From assembly GCA_016704445.1 (NCBI GenBank), contig JADJAE010000027.1, positions 1 to 64,000 of the forward strand: a stretch of 64,000 nt of DNA, given 5' to 3'. Source of the stretch: Deltaproteobacteria bacterium (GTDB lineage: Bacteria > Myxococcota_A > Polyangia > Polyangiales > Ga0077539). Position 1 is the stretch's first letter; every line of letters starts with the position of its first letter. The position numbers and the translations under genes are program-made. The notes below the pieces were generated by a model. That model was not told the origin of the DNA and made no database searches. It worked only from the letters and a program-made list of their open reading frames with translations. Below are positions 34,568-44,357 of the stretch, piece by piece.

Positions 34568-35389
34568 ATGCTGCGCTCTTCTTTCGCTGGTTTCTCGGGT
34601 CTCCTGGTGGTCGCGGCCCTCTCCTCGGGCTGCCTCGGCGGCGCTGGCGCCACGGTCGACGAGACCGACGTCTCCGCCGACGAGCTCAGCCTCCGCGCCT
34701 GGGACGGCCTCACCGGCGCCTGGGTCGCCTCCAGCGGATCGTTTCAGGGCCTGGTGATCACCCGCACCCCGGTCGGCCAGGGGCGGCAGTTCTTCGCCGA
34801 CGTCGACACCGGCATCCGCTGCATCACCACCCCGTGCCCCTCTTCGGCGCACCTCGAGGGCCGCGTCACCGCGGGCACCCGCAACCTCACGCTCCGCTAC
34901 GCCGACCGCCCCTCCGCCGAGGCGGCCCCGTTCTACGGCACCTACGCGTACACCCTCAGCGGCTCGACGCTCACCCTCTCGCAGCGCGGCCGCGTCGTGG
35001 CCCGCCTCCGCAAGGCCACCTCGTACTGCTCCGACGCCGACCAGTGCGCCGAGCAGAACCTCGTCACCCCGCGCTGCGTCGGCCGCTTCGAGTGCGAGTC
35101 CAACGCCTGCGCCTACCGCTGCGGCGCGCCCGCGCCGGTCACCTGCGCCACGGTGCGCTGCGCCGCGGGCACCATCTGCGTCGAGGGCGACACGGGCGCC
35201 CAGTGCATCACCGCCTGCGCCACCGTGCGCTGCACCTCGGGCACCCACTGCGTCGCCGACGCGAGCGGCGCCCGCTGCGTCGCCGACGAGGGCGTCCGCT
35301 GCGGCGCCGTCACCTGCGGCACCGGGCTCGTGTGCTGCAACCCCCTGCGCGGCATCTGCACCCGCCCGGGGATGTTCTGCATCCAGTGA
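34568..35389 (+). CDS. Hypothetical Cys-rich lipoprotein
   Basis: A 273-residue protein. Signal LLVVAALSSGC (lipobox). Residues ~45-155 form a beta-sandwich-like domain (WDGLTGAWVASSGSF, LEGRVTAGTRNLTLRYADR). Residues ~155-273 hold repeated Cys modules of the type C(A/x)TVRC-x4-T-x-C. These two-disulfide knots are widespread in myxobacterial surface lipoproteins. Function unknown. The DVP linker seen in neighbours is missing here. Confidence 0.65.
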   Translation: MLRSSFAGFSGLLVVAALSSGCLGGAGATVDETDVSADELSLRAWDGLTGAWVASSGSFQGLVITRTPVGQGRQFFADVDTGIRCITTPCPSSAHLEGRVTAGTRNLTLRYADRPSAEAAPFYGTYAYTLSGSTLTLSQRGRVVARLRKATSYCSDADQCAEQNLVTPRCVGRFECESNACAYRCGAPAPVTCATVRCAAGTICVEGDTGAQCITACATVRCTSGTHCVADASGARCVADEGVRCGAVTCGTGLVCCNPLRGICTRPGMFCIQ

Positions 35390-35478
35390 TCTCGGGGGAC
35401 CTCTCTCAGGGCCTTTGATCCCATCCCATCGGTGCTGATATCCCTCCCGCTGCCGCCGTCCGGCGCAGAGGAGCATCG

Positions 35479-36687
35479 ATGTACCGCAACGCCCAGCAAC
35501 GCTTCGCCACCACCCTCGACGAGATCCGCGCCGCGGGTCTCTTCAAGACCGAGCGCGTGATCGTCAGCCCCCAGGGCGCCCACATCGGGGTGATCCCTCC
35601 GGGGGCCTCGGCGCCTCGCGAGGTGCTGAACTTCTGCGCCAACAACTACCTCGGGCTGAGCGCCCACCCGGAGGTCATCGCCGCCGCCCACGCGGCCATC
35701 GACACGCACGGCTTCGGCCTCTCGTCGGTGCGCTTCATCTGCGGCACGCAGGACATCCACAAGACCCTGGAGCGCCGCCTCGCGGACTTCCTCGGCACCG
35801 AGGACGCGATCCTCTACGGCTCGGCCTTCGACGCCAACGGCGGGCTCTTCGAGACCATCCTCGGCGAGGAGGACGCGGTCATCTCCGACGCCCTCAACCA
35901 CGCCTCGATCATCGACGGCATCCGGCTCTCCAAGGCCGAGCGGCACCGCTACCCCAACGGCGACATGGCCGCGCTCGAGGAGATCCTCAAGGCGACGCAG
36001 GGCAAGCGCACCCGGCTCATCGCCACCGACGGCGCCTTCTCCATGGACGGCTACCTCGCGAAGCTCGACGTCATCTGCGACCTCGCCGACCGCTACGACG
36101 CGCTGGTGATGATCGACGAGTGCCACGCCACGGGCTTCATCGGCGCGACCGGCCGCGGCACCCCGGAGCACTTCGGCGTCATGGGCCGCGTGGACATCAT
36201 CACCGGAACCCTCGGCAAGGCCCTCGGCGGCGCCTCCGGCGGCTTTACCGCGTCTCGTAAGGAGGTGGTCGAGCTCCTTCGCCAGCGGTCGCGGCCGTAC
36301 CTCTTCTCCAACACCGTGGCGCCGGCCATCGTGGGCGCCTCCATCGCGGTGCTCGACCTGCTCACGAGGAGCACCGCGCTGCGCGACAAGGTGATGGAGA
36401 ACGCCCGGTACTTCCGCGAGGGAATGACCCGCGCGGGCTTCACCCTGAAGCCGGGCTTCCACCCGATCGTGCCGGTGATGCTTGGCGACGCGCGGCTCGC
36501 GCAGGACTTCGCCACGGCGCTGCTCGCCGAGGGCATCTACGTCATCGGGTTCTTCTTCCCGGTGGTGCCGAAGGGCGAGGCGCGCATCCGGGTGCAGCTC
36601 TCGGCGGTGCACGAGCGCGCCGACCTCGACCACGCCATCGCGGCCTTCACCGCGATCGGCAAGCGCCTCGGGGTCATCCCGGGCTGA
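35479..36687 (+). CDS. kbl: Glycine C-acetyltransferase (2-amino-3-ketobutyrate CoA ligase)
   Basis: A 402-residue alpha-oxoamine synthase. Opening [21 protein letters not shown] and [14 protein letters not shown], then [17 protein letters not shown], are specific to Kbl. PLP-binding Lys lies in [14 protein letters not shown], with [19 protein letters not shown] before it. It cleaves 2-amino-3-oxobutyrate with CoA into glycine and acetyl-CoA in threonine catabolism. The usual partner threonine dehydrogenase (tdh) is not adjacent. The zinc-ribbon gene begins 3 nt later. Confidence 0.93.
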   Translation: MYRNAQQRFATTLDEIRAAGLFKTERVIVSPQGAHIGVIPPGASAPREVLNFCANNYLGLSAHPEVIAAAHAAIDTHGFGLSSVRFICGTQDIHKTLERRLADFLGTEDAILYGSAFDANGGLFETILGEEDAVISDALNHASIIDGIRLSKAERHRYPNGDMAALEEILKATQGKRTRLIATDGAFSMDGYLAKLDVICDLADRYDALVMIDECHATGFIGATGRGTPEHFGVMGRVDIITGTLGKALGGASGGFTASRKEVVELLRQRSRPYLFSNTVAPAIVGASIAVLDLLTRSTALRDKVMENARYFREGMTRAGFTLKPGFHPIVPVMLGDARLAQDFATALLAEGIYVIGFFFPVVPKGEARIRVQLSAVHERADLDHAIAAFTAIGKRLGVIPG

Positions 36688-36690
36688 TCG

Positions 36691-37620
36691 GTGGACCCGG
36701 CCGGGAGCGCCCACGTCGAGTGCGGCCGGTGCGGCGCGTCGATGCAGCTGCCGTCGACGGCGCGCACGGCGGTGTGCCCGTACTGCGCCGCCCCGGCGAT
36801 CGTCGAGCGCCCCCGCAGCGCGGCGAGCGTCGACCCGGCCTTCACCATGGGCTTCGTCTTCGAGGCCTCGCGGGCGAGCGAGCTGGTGCACCGCTGGGCC
36901 CGCGCGCAGGGCTTCTTCCGCGAGCCCGGGGTGCGCCTCGCGAAGGTGGAGGACCTCCGCGGCGTCTACCTCCCGGCGTACCTGTACAGCGCCGTGGCGC
37001 GCTCGCGGTACAGCGCCCTCATCGGCGAGGACTACACCGAGACCGAGACCTATACGACGACCGACGCGCAGGGGAAGACCGAGACGCGCACCCGCACGGT
37101 CACCCGCACCGAGCACCGCCCGCTGCACGGCGAGCACGCGGCCTACGTGGCGGACGTGCTGGTGACCGCGTCGAGGGCGCTGGGCAACGCGGAGCTCGAG
37201 GCGGTGGAGCCCTTCGACCTGAGAGCGATCCGGAGGTACGACCCGTCGCTGGTGGTGGGCTGGATCGCCGAGGACCCCTCGATGACCGCGGCGGAGTGCT
37301 ACGAGCTGGCGCGCCGGGAGGCCGTGGAGAAGGTGGGCGCGTCGCTGCACGGGTTCATGCCCGGGGACAGCCACCGTGACCTCGTGCACCAGACCTGGCT
37401 GGAGCAGGAGTCGCTCGACCTGGTGCTGGTCCCGGTGTGGGTGCTGGCGCTGCGGTATCGCGAGGACCGCGGGCTGCTGCGGGTGCTGGTCAACGGGCAG
37501 ACCGGCCGGGTGGCGGGGGCCGTCCCGTGGTCGCGGCTGCGCATCGCGCTGGCGGTGGCGGCGGCGTTGCTGGCGGTGGCGGCGGTGGTCGCGGCGGTCA
37601 TCCTGCTGGAGCCCGCGTGA
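36691..37620 (+). CDS. Tail-anchored zinc-ribbon protein A
   Basis: A 309-residue protein from a GTG start 3 nt after kbl. The N-terminus has a zinc ribbon (ECGRCGASMQ...VCPYCAAPA, two C-x2-C knuckles). The central region (45-270) contains VYLPAYLYSAVARSRYSALIGEDY, a Thr/Glu/Arg-rich repeat (TETETYTTTDAQGKTETRTR) and LVLVPVWVLALRYRED. One transmembrane helix (LRIALAVAAALLAVAAVVAAVILL) ends the chain, so it is tail-anchored. The 'Y-P-x-W/Y' elements resemble bacterial TFIIB-type zinc-ribbon membrane proteins of unknown role. The gene overlaps its paralogue-like neighbour by 1 nt (TGATG). Confidence 0.65.
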   Translation: MDPAGSAHVECGRCGASMQLPSTARTAVCPYCAAPAIVERPRSAASVDPAFTMGFVFEASRASELVHRWARAQGFFREPGVRLAKVEDLRGVYLPAYLYSAVARSRYSALIGEDYTETETYTTTDAQGKTETRTRTVTRTEHRPLHGEHAAYVADVLVTASRALGNAELEAVEPFDLRAIRRYDPSLVVGWIAEDPSMTAAECYELARREAVEKVGASLHGFMPGDSHRDLVHQTWLEQESLDLVLVPVWVLALRYREDRGLLRVLVNGQTGRVAGAVPWSRLRIALAVAAALLAVAAVVAAVILLEPA

Positions 37621-38597
37621 TGGCCACCGCGTGCGGACGATGCCAGGGGGCGCTCGACCCGGAGGACCTGCGCTGCGCCCTCTGCGGCCTGGCGGTGCCG
37701 GAGGGCGAAGGGTCGGCGAGGGCTCCCGACGCGGCGAGGGCGGAGATCGTGCGCTGCGTGACCTGCGGCGCGGCGATGGCCTACGACGCGAGGGTGCAGG
37801 CGCCAGCGTGCGCGTTCTGCGGCTCGGTGACGCGCAGCGAGCGGATCGATGATCCGATGGAGCAGGCGAGCCACGCGCTCGCCTTCACGGTGGGCCCGGA
37901 GCGGGCGAGGGAGGTGCTGCGGGCGTGGCTCTCCGGCAGAGGGATCTTCGCTCCGGCGGACCTCGCCACCAACGCGACGGTCGACCACCTCCGCCCCCTC
38001 TGGTGGCCCGCGTGGATCTTCTCCGCGCTCGCCGACGTCTGGTGGACCGCCGACTCCGACCACGGCGCCCACCGCTCCGCGTGGGCTCCGCAGAACGGGC
38101 GCGCGGCGATGCGCTTCGAGCACCTGCTGGTGTCGGCCTCGCGGGGCCTGTCCTACGAGGAGTGCGCCCGGCTCGCTCCGGGCTACGACCTGCAGCGCGC
38201 CGCGCCGGCGGAGGGGCTGCTCTCGGCGACCCCGGCGGGTGGAGTCGTGGAGCGCTTCGACGTGCAGCGCTCGGCGGCGCGGCGGCGCATCCTCGACGCG
38301 CTCACCTCGATGGCCGGCGCGGAGGTGGGGTCGCGCTACGTCCCCGGGAGCCGCGTGCGCAACGTGCGGGTGTCGCTGCTGCTGCAGTCGCTGACGACGC
38401 GGCGCTTCGCGCTCCCGGCCTACGTGCTGGCCTACCGTTACGAGGGACGGCTCTACCGCGCGGTGGTACATGGTCAGGACGAGCGCATGGTGCTGGGTGA
38501 GTCGCCCACCTCGGTGTGGCGGGTGCTCGGCGTGGTCGCGGCGGTGCTGCTCGCGGTGGTCCTCATCGCGTGGATCCTGTCGCTCGCGAGCGGATGA
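37620..38597 (+). CDS. Tail-anchored zinc-ribbon protein B
   Basis: A 325-residue protein with the same design as the preceding gene. Two zinc-ribbon units at the N-terminus (CGRCQGAL...CALCGL and CVTCGAAM...CAFCGS), a middle region with LRPLWWPAWIFSALADVWW, VSLLLQSLTTRRFALPAYVLAYRYEGR, and a single C-terminal helix (VLGVVAAVLLAVVLIAWILSL). The 1-nt stop/start overlap implies coupled translation and perhaps a complex of the two. No function known. Confidence 0.65.
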   Translation: MATACGRCQGALDPEDLRCALCGLAVPEGEGSARAPDAARAEIVRCVTCGAAMAYDARVQAPACAFCGSVTRSERIDDPMEQASHALAFTVGPERAREVLRAWLSGRGIFAPADLATNATVDHLRPLWWPAWIFSALADVWWTADSDHGAHRSAWAPQNGRAAMRFEHLLVSASRGLSYEECARLAPGYDLQRAAPAEGLLSATPAGGVVERFDVQRSAARRRILDALTSMAGAEVGSRYVPGSRVRNVRVSLLLQSLTTRRFALPAYVLAYRYEGRLYRAVVHGQDERMVLGESPTSVWRVLGVVAAVLLAVVLIAWILSLASG

Positions 38598-38613
38598 TGG
38601 GAGCGATGGACCG

Positions 38614-39123
38614 ATGATGATCACCGAGGGCGAGTGCAGGCTGTTCACCTTCAAGGAGGGCGCGCTCTCGGCGCTGGGGCACGACCTGGTGCTGCGCGCG
38701 GCGCGCTGGAGCGTCGACCTGCGGCGCGAGTCACGGACGGTCACCGCGAGGGTCGAGGCGGCGTCCGTGGCGGTGGTGTGCGCGCGGCGCCACGGGGCCG
38801 ATGATCCGGACGCGCTGTCGTCCGGCGATCGCGCGAAGATCGAGCGGACGGCGCGCTCGGAGGTGCTGCGGGTCGAGCGCTTTCCGGAGGTGGTGTTCGA
38901 GGGCCGCTGGGAGGGCGATGAGCCTTCGGTGGTCGGAGGGACGCTCGCGCTCTGCGGGGTGACCCGGCCGATCGAGGTGCGGGTGTCGAGGTCCGAAGGG
39001 CGGCTCGTGTGCAAGGCGACGGTGCACCAGCCGGACTGGGGCATCACGCCCTATCACGCGATGCTCGGCGCCCTGCGGGTGCAGGCCGACGTGCAGGTGG
39101 AGTGGACGCTGGCGGGGGCGTAG
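38614..39123 (+). CDS. YceI-like domain protein
   Basis: A 169-residue protein. Pattern of the YceI lipocalin-like barrel: FTFKEGALSALGHDLVLRA near the start, VLRVERFPEVVFEGRWEGD, GTLALCGVTRPIEVRVS and an ending in VQVEWTLAG. No signal peptide, so cytoplasmic, unlike classical YceI. YceI proteins bind polyisoprenoids or other lipids. It follows the zinc-ribbon pair by 16 nt and probably belongs to that transcript. Two adjacent ATGs (38614, 38617) are possible starts. Confidence 0.7.
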   Translation: MMITEGECRLFTFKEGALSALGHDLVLRAARWSVDLRRESRTVTARVEAASVAVVCARRHGADDPDALSSGDRAKIERTARSEVLRVERFPEVVFEGRWEGDEPSVVGGTLALCGVTRPIEVRVSRSEGRLVCKATVHQPDWGITPYHAMLGALRVQADVQVEWTLAGA

Positions 39124-39166
39124 CGGGCCCGCGAGGGCCTCCGCTTCGGAGGAGGGGGGGAGTCGG

Positions 39167-41131
39167 TCAGTACCCGAGGCCGCTGTTGTCGACCACGGGA
39201 GCGGTGGTCGTGGTGGTGGCGCGGGGGCGCCGACGGCCGGTGCGGGGGGTCGTCGTCGTGGGCGTCGCGGCGGCGGCAGGCGCTGCCGTGGGGGCGGCCG
39301 TGGTCGCCTCGGTCGGCTCGGTGCGACGGCGCGGGCGGTGGTGGCGGTCGCTGTCCTGGTTGGCGGCAGCGGCCGTCGGAGCCGCCGGGGTCGGCGTAGC
39401 CGCTGCGGGCGCAGGATCGACCGCGGCGGGCGTCGGAGCCGGCGTGGGCGGCGCTTCGGGCGCAGCGACCACCGGAGCAGCGACCACCGGAGCAGCGACC
39501 ACCGGAGCGGCGGGAGCCGGGGTCGGAGCGGCGACCGGAGCGGGCCTCGCGGCCGGGCGGACCGGCACTCGCGAGTTGATGGTGGCGGTCGACGGCGCGG
39601 GGTCGCTCGACATCATCGAGTTGGCCACGGCCGCGCCGCCGCCGAGGACCACCAGCGCGGCGAGCGCGCCGAAGATCATGCGGTTGTTGCGGGGCTTCGG
39701 GACCGGGGTGTCGCTCGTCGGCGGCGCGGCCCAGGCCATGTTGGTGTTGACCCCGGGGCGCTGGCCGCTGGAGGTGCCGACGTCGGGCGGCGGGAAGTTG
39801 ATGCCGCTGTTGGTGCCGGGGAAGGGCTGCATCCCGGAGGTCGAGCCGGGCGCTGGCTGCCCAGGCTGGCTGGAGAACCCGGGGAAGGAGTCGTGCGGCC
39901 CGGAGCTGGACGCCGAGGGCACCGGGAAGGCCTCCATCGCCTGCGTGGCCGGGAGCGACGGAGCGGGCGAGGAGGGACGCGTGGGAGGGGCGCCGATGGG
40001 AGGGGCGCCGATGGCGCCGCCGGTGGTGGCGCGGAAGGGCGCTCCCATCGGGGCCATGGTGGCCTGGCGCATCTTGCTGCCGGGGACGTCGTTGCCGGTG
40101 ACCGGGGGCGCGACGCCCTGACGGTTCTGCCCGGCGCCCACGGGGGCGCGCGGCGCCGAGGTGCTGGCGGCCCCGGCCTTGAGGGCGGGGGCGACCTGGG
40201 TGGCGCCCTCCTCCTCGTCGTCGACGAAGGTCGGGAGCACCTTGGACTTCTTGCCGCCCTCGAGCTCGGCGATGACCTCTCGCACCGCGGCGAGCATGTC
40301 GAAGGCGTCGGAGTAGCGCTCGGCGATGTTGTAGAGCAGCGCCTTGTCGATGACCTCCGCCACCCGGGCGTTGACCTCCGGGAACACCGCCGCGAGCTTG
40401 CGCGCCTGCTGCGTGGCGACGAGGACGATCATCTCCTGCGTCGACTCGCCGGCGTGCGGCGTGGTGCCCGAGATGAGCGCGAACATCGTGGCGCCGACGG
40501 CGTAGACGTCCGTCTGCGGGCCCACGGAGTTCATCTTCCCGAGGGCCTGCTCGGGGGACATGTACGCGGGCGAGCCCACCACCATGCCGGTGCGGGTCGC
40601 CGTGACGTTGGAGCTGTCGCTGACGCGCGCGATGCCGAAGTCGAGCACGCGCACCTGGCCGTCAGGCTGGACGAAGAGGTTCTCGGGCTTGATGTCGCGG
40701 TGGATGATGCCGTGCTGGTGCGCGTTGCCCAGGCACTCGAGCACGGGCGAGAGCATCTTGAGCGTCTCGAGCTCGTTGAAGCGCTTCTTGGTGCGGCGGT
40801 ACTGCGAGAGGGTCTGCCCGGGGAGCAGCTCCATCACCAGGAAGACCGAGCCGTCGGTCTCGTCGGTGTCGTCGTCGTAGACCTTCACCGCCGCGGGGTG
40901 GTTGATCTTGTTGGCGACGTAGCCTTCCTGCACCAGCCGCTGCGCGAAGTTGGTCTCGAACATCAGGTTCGGGTGCAGCATCTTGATGGCCACCTTGGAG
41001 CCATTGCGATGCGTGCACTCGTAGACCGCCGCCATGCCGCCGACCCCGAGCAGCTTGTCGAGCGTCCACTTGTTGCGGAGCGTTCGCCCGATGCGGGTTC
41101 GTGCGTGAGTTACTAAGGGATCTTCAGCCAT
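39167..41131 (-). CDS. Ser/Thr protein kinase with C-terminal transmembrane helix and Pro/Ala tail
   Basis: About 654 residues; start MAEDPLV at 41131 is preferred. Hanks-type kinase at residues ~15-290: LLGVGGMAAVYE (P-loop), VAIKML (Lys), IIHRDIKPENLF (catalytic loop), LDFGIARV and GSPAYMSPEQA. A disordered Pro/Gly/Ser region spans 320-480. One helix (MIFGALAALVVLGGGAAVANSM) precedes a ~140-residue Ala/Pro/Thr extracytoplasmic tail with VVAAPVVAAP repeats, ending NSGLGY. Such PknB-type kinases are abundant in myxobacteria. No sensor domain such as PASTA is visible. Confidence 0.92.
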   Translation of the reverse strand: MAEDPLVTHARTRIGRTLRNKWTLDKLLGVGGMAAVYECTHRNGSKVAIKMLHPNLMFETNFAQRLVQEGYVANKINHPAAVKVYDDDTDETDGSVFLVMELLPGQTLSQYRRTKKRFNELETLKMLSPVLECLGNAHQHGIIHRDIKPENLFVQPDGQVRVLDFGIARVSDSSNVTATRTGMVVGSPAYMSPEQALGKMNSVGPQTDVYAVGATMFALISGTTPHAGESTQEMIVLVATQQARKLAAVFPEVNARVAEVIDKALLYNIAERYSDAFDMLAAVREVIAELEGGKKSKVLPTFVDDEEEGATQVAPALKAGAASTSAPRAPVGAGQNRQGVAPPVTGNDVPGSKMRQATMAPMGAPFRATTGGAIGAPPIGAPPTRPSSPAPSLPATQAMEAFPVPSASSSGPHDSFPGFSSQPGQPAPGSTSGMQPFPGTNSGINFPPPDVGTSSGQRPGVNTNMAWAAPPTSDTPVPKPRNNRMIFGALAALVVLGGGAAVANSMMSSDPAPSTATINSRVPVRPAARPAPVAAPTPAPAAPVVAAPVVAAPVVAAPEAPPTPAPTPAAVDPAPAAATPTPAAPTAAAANQDSDRHHRPRRRTEPTEATTAAPTAAPAAAATPTTTTPRTGRRRPRATTTTTAPVVDNSGLGY

Positions 41132-41330
41132 CTTTTGGTCACCCCGTTGCGCGGATGAGACACCGTAAGCGGCCACGACCTTAGCACGCTGATTCAAGGC
41201 TCCGACAACACGCCGACACGGAAATCGTGGGCCTACACCGCCGCACGATGACGCAGCGCGGAGCCCCTACACCCTTACCGGTGGATGGATTCTCCGCGCT
41301 TCGATCATCGTCGGCGGCGGCGACGAGGGT

Positions 41331-43052
41331 TCAGCCGTCGGCGGGGATGAGGGAGAAGGGGTAGGTGACCGTGATGGCGCCGCTGTCCGGGGGGACCGGG
41401 AAGTTCCAGCGCTGCACGGCGCCCGCGATGCAGGCGGAGACCGAGGGCATCCCGAGGGTGTCGCTCGTCGGGGCGGCGGTGATCACCGAGCCGTTGGAGC
41501 TGATGACGAAGCGCACCGCGACCCGGCCCGCGAGCCCGGGGTTGCTGGCGAGGCCCTGCTCGTAGCAGCGGTTGACCTGGCCGAGGTTGCGCAGCACCAC
41601 GCGGCGGATCACGTCGGCGGGGATGCCCACCACCGTCGGCACCTGCGTCACGATGCGCGGCGGGGCGTGCGTCGCCCGCCCATTGCCATGGATGGTCCCT
41701 CGGGTCTGGCCGTAGCGGCAGTCCTCGCCCTCCTCGCAGCCCGCGCTGCGGCCCAGGGTGTTGAGCCGACCCGTTCCGATGGACTGCTCGCCATGGCCGC
41801 CTCCGCCCCATCCGGGCCCCGCGCCGTCGAGGCCCGCGAAGCCGCCAGAGTCACCCGCGAGGTCGCCGGTGAGGTTGCCGTGGTGCGACTCGTCGGCGTC
41901 GCCCGCCTCGGTCATCTGCCCGAAGGGATCGACGATCCCGCTGCCGCCGTGGGCGGCCATCGCCGTCGCTCCGCCCAGGGCCGCGAACACCCCGCGGTTG
42001 GACACCTGCTGCTGCGCCGTCTGGTTGGTCAGGTGGGCTGGCTCCCCCGTGCGGCGGATCACGTACCTGCGGTTGGTGGGCGCCGTGTTGGGCCGGCCCA
42101 TCGCGCCAGCGGGGCCCGCGTGCGCCGCGCCGTCCTGCCCGCCGCGGTCGGCGGTCGCCGAGGCCTCCCGGGGCGTCGGGGCCTCGACCTGCTCGGCGTG
42201 GCGCGCGAGGAAGTTTCGCAGCTCGGCGAGCCGGTCGTCGCGGTCGCCCTCGGAGAGCATTCCCCCGTCGTCGTGCGCCGCGAAGTGCATCGCGCCCAGC
42301 ATCGCCGCCACCGCCGCCATCGCGCCCAGGGTCGCGCCCCGCAGCGCCCGGTTGGACCCTGTCGCCGCGAGCGTCTTCCGGCCGGCGCGCACCGCCTTGG
42401 CCACGATGGTGAGCCCGCTCAGCTCCATGCGGTACCTGCCGCCCGGGACCATCGCGACCTCGAAGGCTCCCTCCAGCACCGAGGAGGAGCGCGCGAGGCC
42501 CTGCGCCGTCAGCTCGGCCAGCGAGCGTCGCTCACCGTCGATCTCCACCTCGCCGGTGGAGCCTGCCGCGAAGACGAAGCGAGCGCCCGCGCCCTCGCGC
42601 ACCACCACCGGCAGCTCGTCCGCGCCGAGCATCTCCGCGTCGACCACGAAGCGCCCGCCGTCCTGGAGCACCGCCTCGTTCTGCTGGTGGCGGCGCACCC
42701 CGAGGCCGACGCCGACCACCGTGGCGAGCGCGCCGAGGGAGGCCACGCCGAGGCTCGCCGCGAGGGCGCCGCCCAGCATCGCCGCGCCGCCCAGGCCGAG
42801 CGCAGGGAGCATCGGCCTCGCGGGCGAAGGGAGCGACGGGGCCACGCTGCTGAGCGCGAAGCCGCGGTCGTCTTCGAGGTGCGCGACGTGGAGGGCCGAG
42901 CGGTTCCAGAGGACGGTGACCTCGATGGCGGCGCGCGCGTGGTCCTCGACCTCCATGGGGTTGATCTCGGCGCGCTTCACCATCTGGTAGAGCACCTCGT
43001 TCTCGGCAGAGGCGACGGTCGAAACGGGGGACACGGTGCGCAGCGTCGTCAT
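41331..43052 (-). CDS. AgmX/TonB-C-like energy-transducer protein
   Basis: About 573 residues from ATG 43052 with AGAGG upstream. The N-terminal region has two hydrophobic segments (LGLGGAAMLGGALAASLGVAS, LGALATVVGVGLGV) and an FHA-like/beta part (GARFVFAAGSTGEVEIDGERRSL, YRMELSGLTIVAKAVR), another helix near 265-285, then a Gly/His/Asp-rich spacer. The last ~95 residues (VIRRVVLRNLGQVNRCYEQGLASNPGLAG, VRFVISSNGSV, CIAGAVQRWNFPVP) match the AgmX/PglI-type C-terminal domain of gliding-motility and Glt-like proteins, a TonB-C relative spanning the periplasm. Specific machinery unknown. Confidence 0.8.
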   Translation of the reverse strand: MTTLRTVSPVSTVASAENEVLYQMVKRAEINPMEVEDHARAAIEVTVLWNRSALHVAHLEDDRGFALSSVAPSLPSPARPMLPALGLGGAAMLGGALAASLGVASLGALATVVGVGLGVRRHQQNEAVLQDGGRFVVDAEMLGADELPVVVREGAGARFVFAAGSTGEVEIDGERRSLAELTAQGLARSSSVLEGAFEVAMVPGGRYRMELSGLTIVAKAVRAGRKTLAATGSNRALRGATLGAMAAVAAMLGAMHFAAHDDGGMLSEGDRDDRLAELRNFLARHAEQVEAPTPREASATADRGGQDGAAHAGPAGAMGRPNTAPTNRRYVIRRTGEPAHLTNQTAQQQVSNRGVFAALGGATAMAAHGGSGIVDPFGQMTEAGDADESHHGNLTGDLAGDSGGFAGLDGAGPGWGGGGHGEQSIGTGRLNTLGRSAGCEEGEDCRYGQTRGTIHGNGRATHAPPRIVTQVPTVVGIPADVIRRVVLRNLGQVNRCYEQGLASNPGLAGRVAVRFVISSNGSVITAAPTSDTLGMPSVSACIAGAVQRWNFPVPPDSGAITVTYPFSLIPADG

Positions 43053-43214
43053 GGGAACACCTCTTCCGCGCAGCCACGTCTCCATGCGGGCTGCGTACGG
43101 GCTGTGTGACAGCGCCCTTCGCGGCGGGTTCCCGAAGCCTTGGGAAGAAAATGCGATGGGCGAGAGATCGCCCTCGAGAAGCTGGAAGGACGGAGGCCGG
43201 GAGAGAGGGGCGCG

Positions 43215-44213
43215 CTACCCGATGCTGCGCAGCTTGCGCCAGAGCGTGTTGCGCGCGACGCCCAGCACCCTCGCCGCCTCGGACTGCGATCCTCCGCAGG
43301 AGTCGAGCACGCGGAGGATGTGCTCGCGCTCGACCTCGGCCAGCGTCTTCAGCGCCTCCGTGCCGGGCGTCGAGGCGAAGGGCATCTTCGGCTGGGAGAG
43401 CGTCTCGGGCAGGTCGTCGTCGTCGACCTCGGGGCCCGTCGCGAGCGCCGCGCCGTGCTTCACCACGTTCTGGAGCTCGCGGACGTTGCCAGGCCACGCG
43501 TAGCCGAGGAGCCTCGCCTGCGCGGCCGCCGTGTATCCGCGACGCTCGGACCTCTCCTCGGCGAGGAAGTGAAGGGCGAGCGGCAGCACGTCGTCGCTGC
43601 GCTCTCGCAGCGGAGGGACCTCGAGCGTGAGCACCCTCAGCCGGTAGTAGAGGTCCTCGCGAAAGCGCCCCGAGCGCACCAGCTCGGCGAGGTCGCGGTG
43701 CGTGGCGCAGACCACGCGGACGTCGACCATGAAGGACGTGTTCTCCCCGACGCGCCGCACCTCGCCGTCTTGCAGCGCGCGCAGCAGCTTCGCCTGAAAC
43801 CCCATGGGCATCTCCCCGATCTCGTCGAGGAAGAGCGTGCCCCCGCTGGCGGTCTCGAAGAGCCCGGGCTTCGCCGCGGAGGCTCCGGTGAAGGCGCCGC
43901 GGCCGTGGCCGAAGAGCTCGGACTCCAGCAGGTCGGCGGGCAGCGCGGCCACGTTCACCGGGACGAAGGGCTGCTTCGCCCGCGCGGAGTTGGCGTGCAG
44001 CACCCGGGCGACGACCTCCTTGCCGGTGCCGGTCTCGCCCAGCACCACCACCGGGGCGTCGCTCACCGCGAAGCGCGCCGCGCGTTTGAGCAGCGTCTGC
44101 ATCGTGGCGCTCCGGGCGACCACCTTCGTCGTGCCCCTCAGCCGGGTGATGAGAGGGACGAGGCCGCAGACGGTGCAGGTGCTGTCACAGATGGAGCCCA
44201 CGCGACGGAGCAT
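43215..44213 (-). CDS. Sigma-54-dependent activator with short N-terminal Cys triad
   Basis: About 332 residues. AAA+ activator: Walker A GETGTGKE (~59-66), sigma-54 contact loop GAFTGA (~106-111), Walker [13 protein letters not shown], arginine finger region FREDLYYRL, then a Fis-type HTH ([20 protein letters not shown]) at the C-terminus. No GAF, PAS or receiver domain. Instead the ~30-residue N-terminus carries C9-x3-C13-x2-C16 ([11 protein letters not shown]). It is divergent from a RIC/YtfE iron-centre repair gene that has a -24/-12 promoter. A NorR-like nitric-oxide or redox response with a Cys-ligated metal or Fe-S centre is inferred. An upstream in-frame GTG is an alternative start. 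Confidence 0.88.
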   Translation of the reverse strand: MLRRVGSICDSTCTVCGLVPLITRLRGTTKVVARSATMQTLLKRAARFAVSDAPVVVLGETGTGKEVVARVLHANSARAKQPFVPVNVAALPADLLESELFGHGRGAFTGASAAKPGLFETASGGTLFLDEIGEMPMGFQAKLLRALQDGEVRRVGENTSFMVDVRVVCATHRDLAELVRSGRFREDLYYRLRVLTLEVPPLRERSDDVLPLALHFLAEERSERRGYTAAAQARLLGYAWPGNVRELQNVVKHGAALATGPEVDDDDLPETLSQPKMPFASTPGTEALKTLAEVEREHILRVLDSCGGSQSEAARVLGVARNTLWRKLRSIG

Positions 44214-44247
44214 GGGCCCGGAGACACGGCTGTCGAGAGGAGCAGGT

Positions 44248-44271
44248 GTTCCATCTGTTACGAAATGGAAC
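44248..44271. promoter_or_regulatory. Dyad operator, candidate upstream activating sequence
   Basis: GTTCCAT-N10-ATGGAAC, a perfect 7-bp inverted repeat in the divergent region, about 46 nt upstream of the -24 element. Suitable as the binding site of the divergently encoded activator. A dimeric Fis-type HTH would fit the dyad. Confidence 0.6.
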
Positions 44272-44316
44272 GTCCTCGGGGATGCCGTCGGGTGCGTTCT
44301 TACGGCGCCGCGTGGA

Positions 44317-44332
44317 TGGCCCGGAGGCTGCT
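44317..44332 (+). promoter_or_regulatory. Sigma-54 (-24/-12) promoter for the RIC gene
   Basis: TGGCCCGGAGGCTGCT matches TGGCACG-N4-TTGC(T/A) except at two positions and keeps the invariant GG-N10-GC. It points toward the RIC gene, putting transcription start near 44343, which rules out the in-frame ATG at 44316 as the start codon. Confidence 0.7.
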
Positions 44333-44357
44333 CAGGGCCGTGGGCATGGAGCCTGTC

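Noticed and set aside
44248..44271. Canonical NorR GT-N7-AC binding sites
   Set aside because: The dyad is GTTCCAT-N10-ATGGAAC and does not show the NorR core spacing, so the activator is not called NorR.
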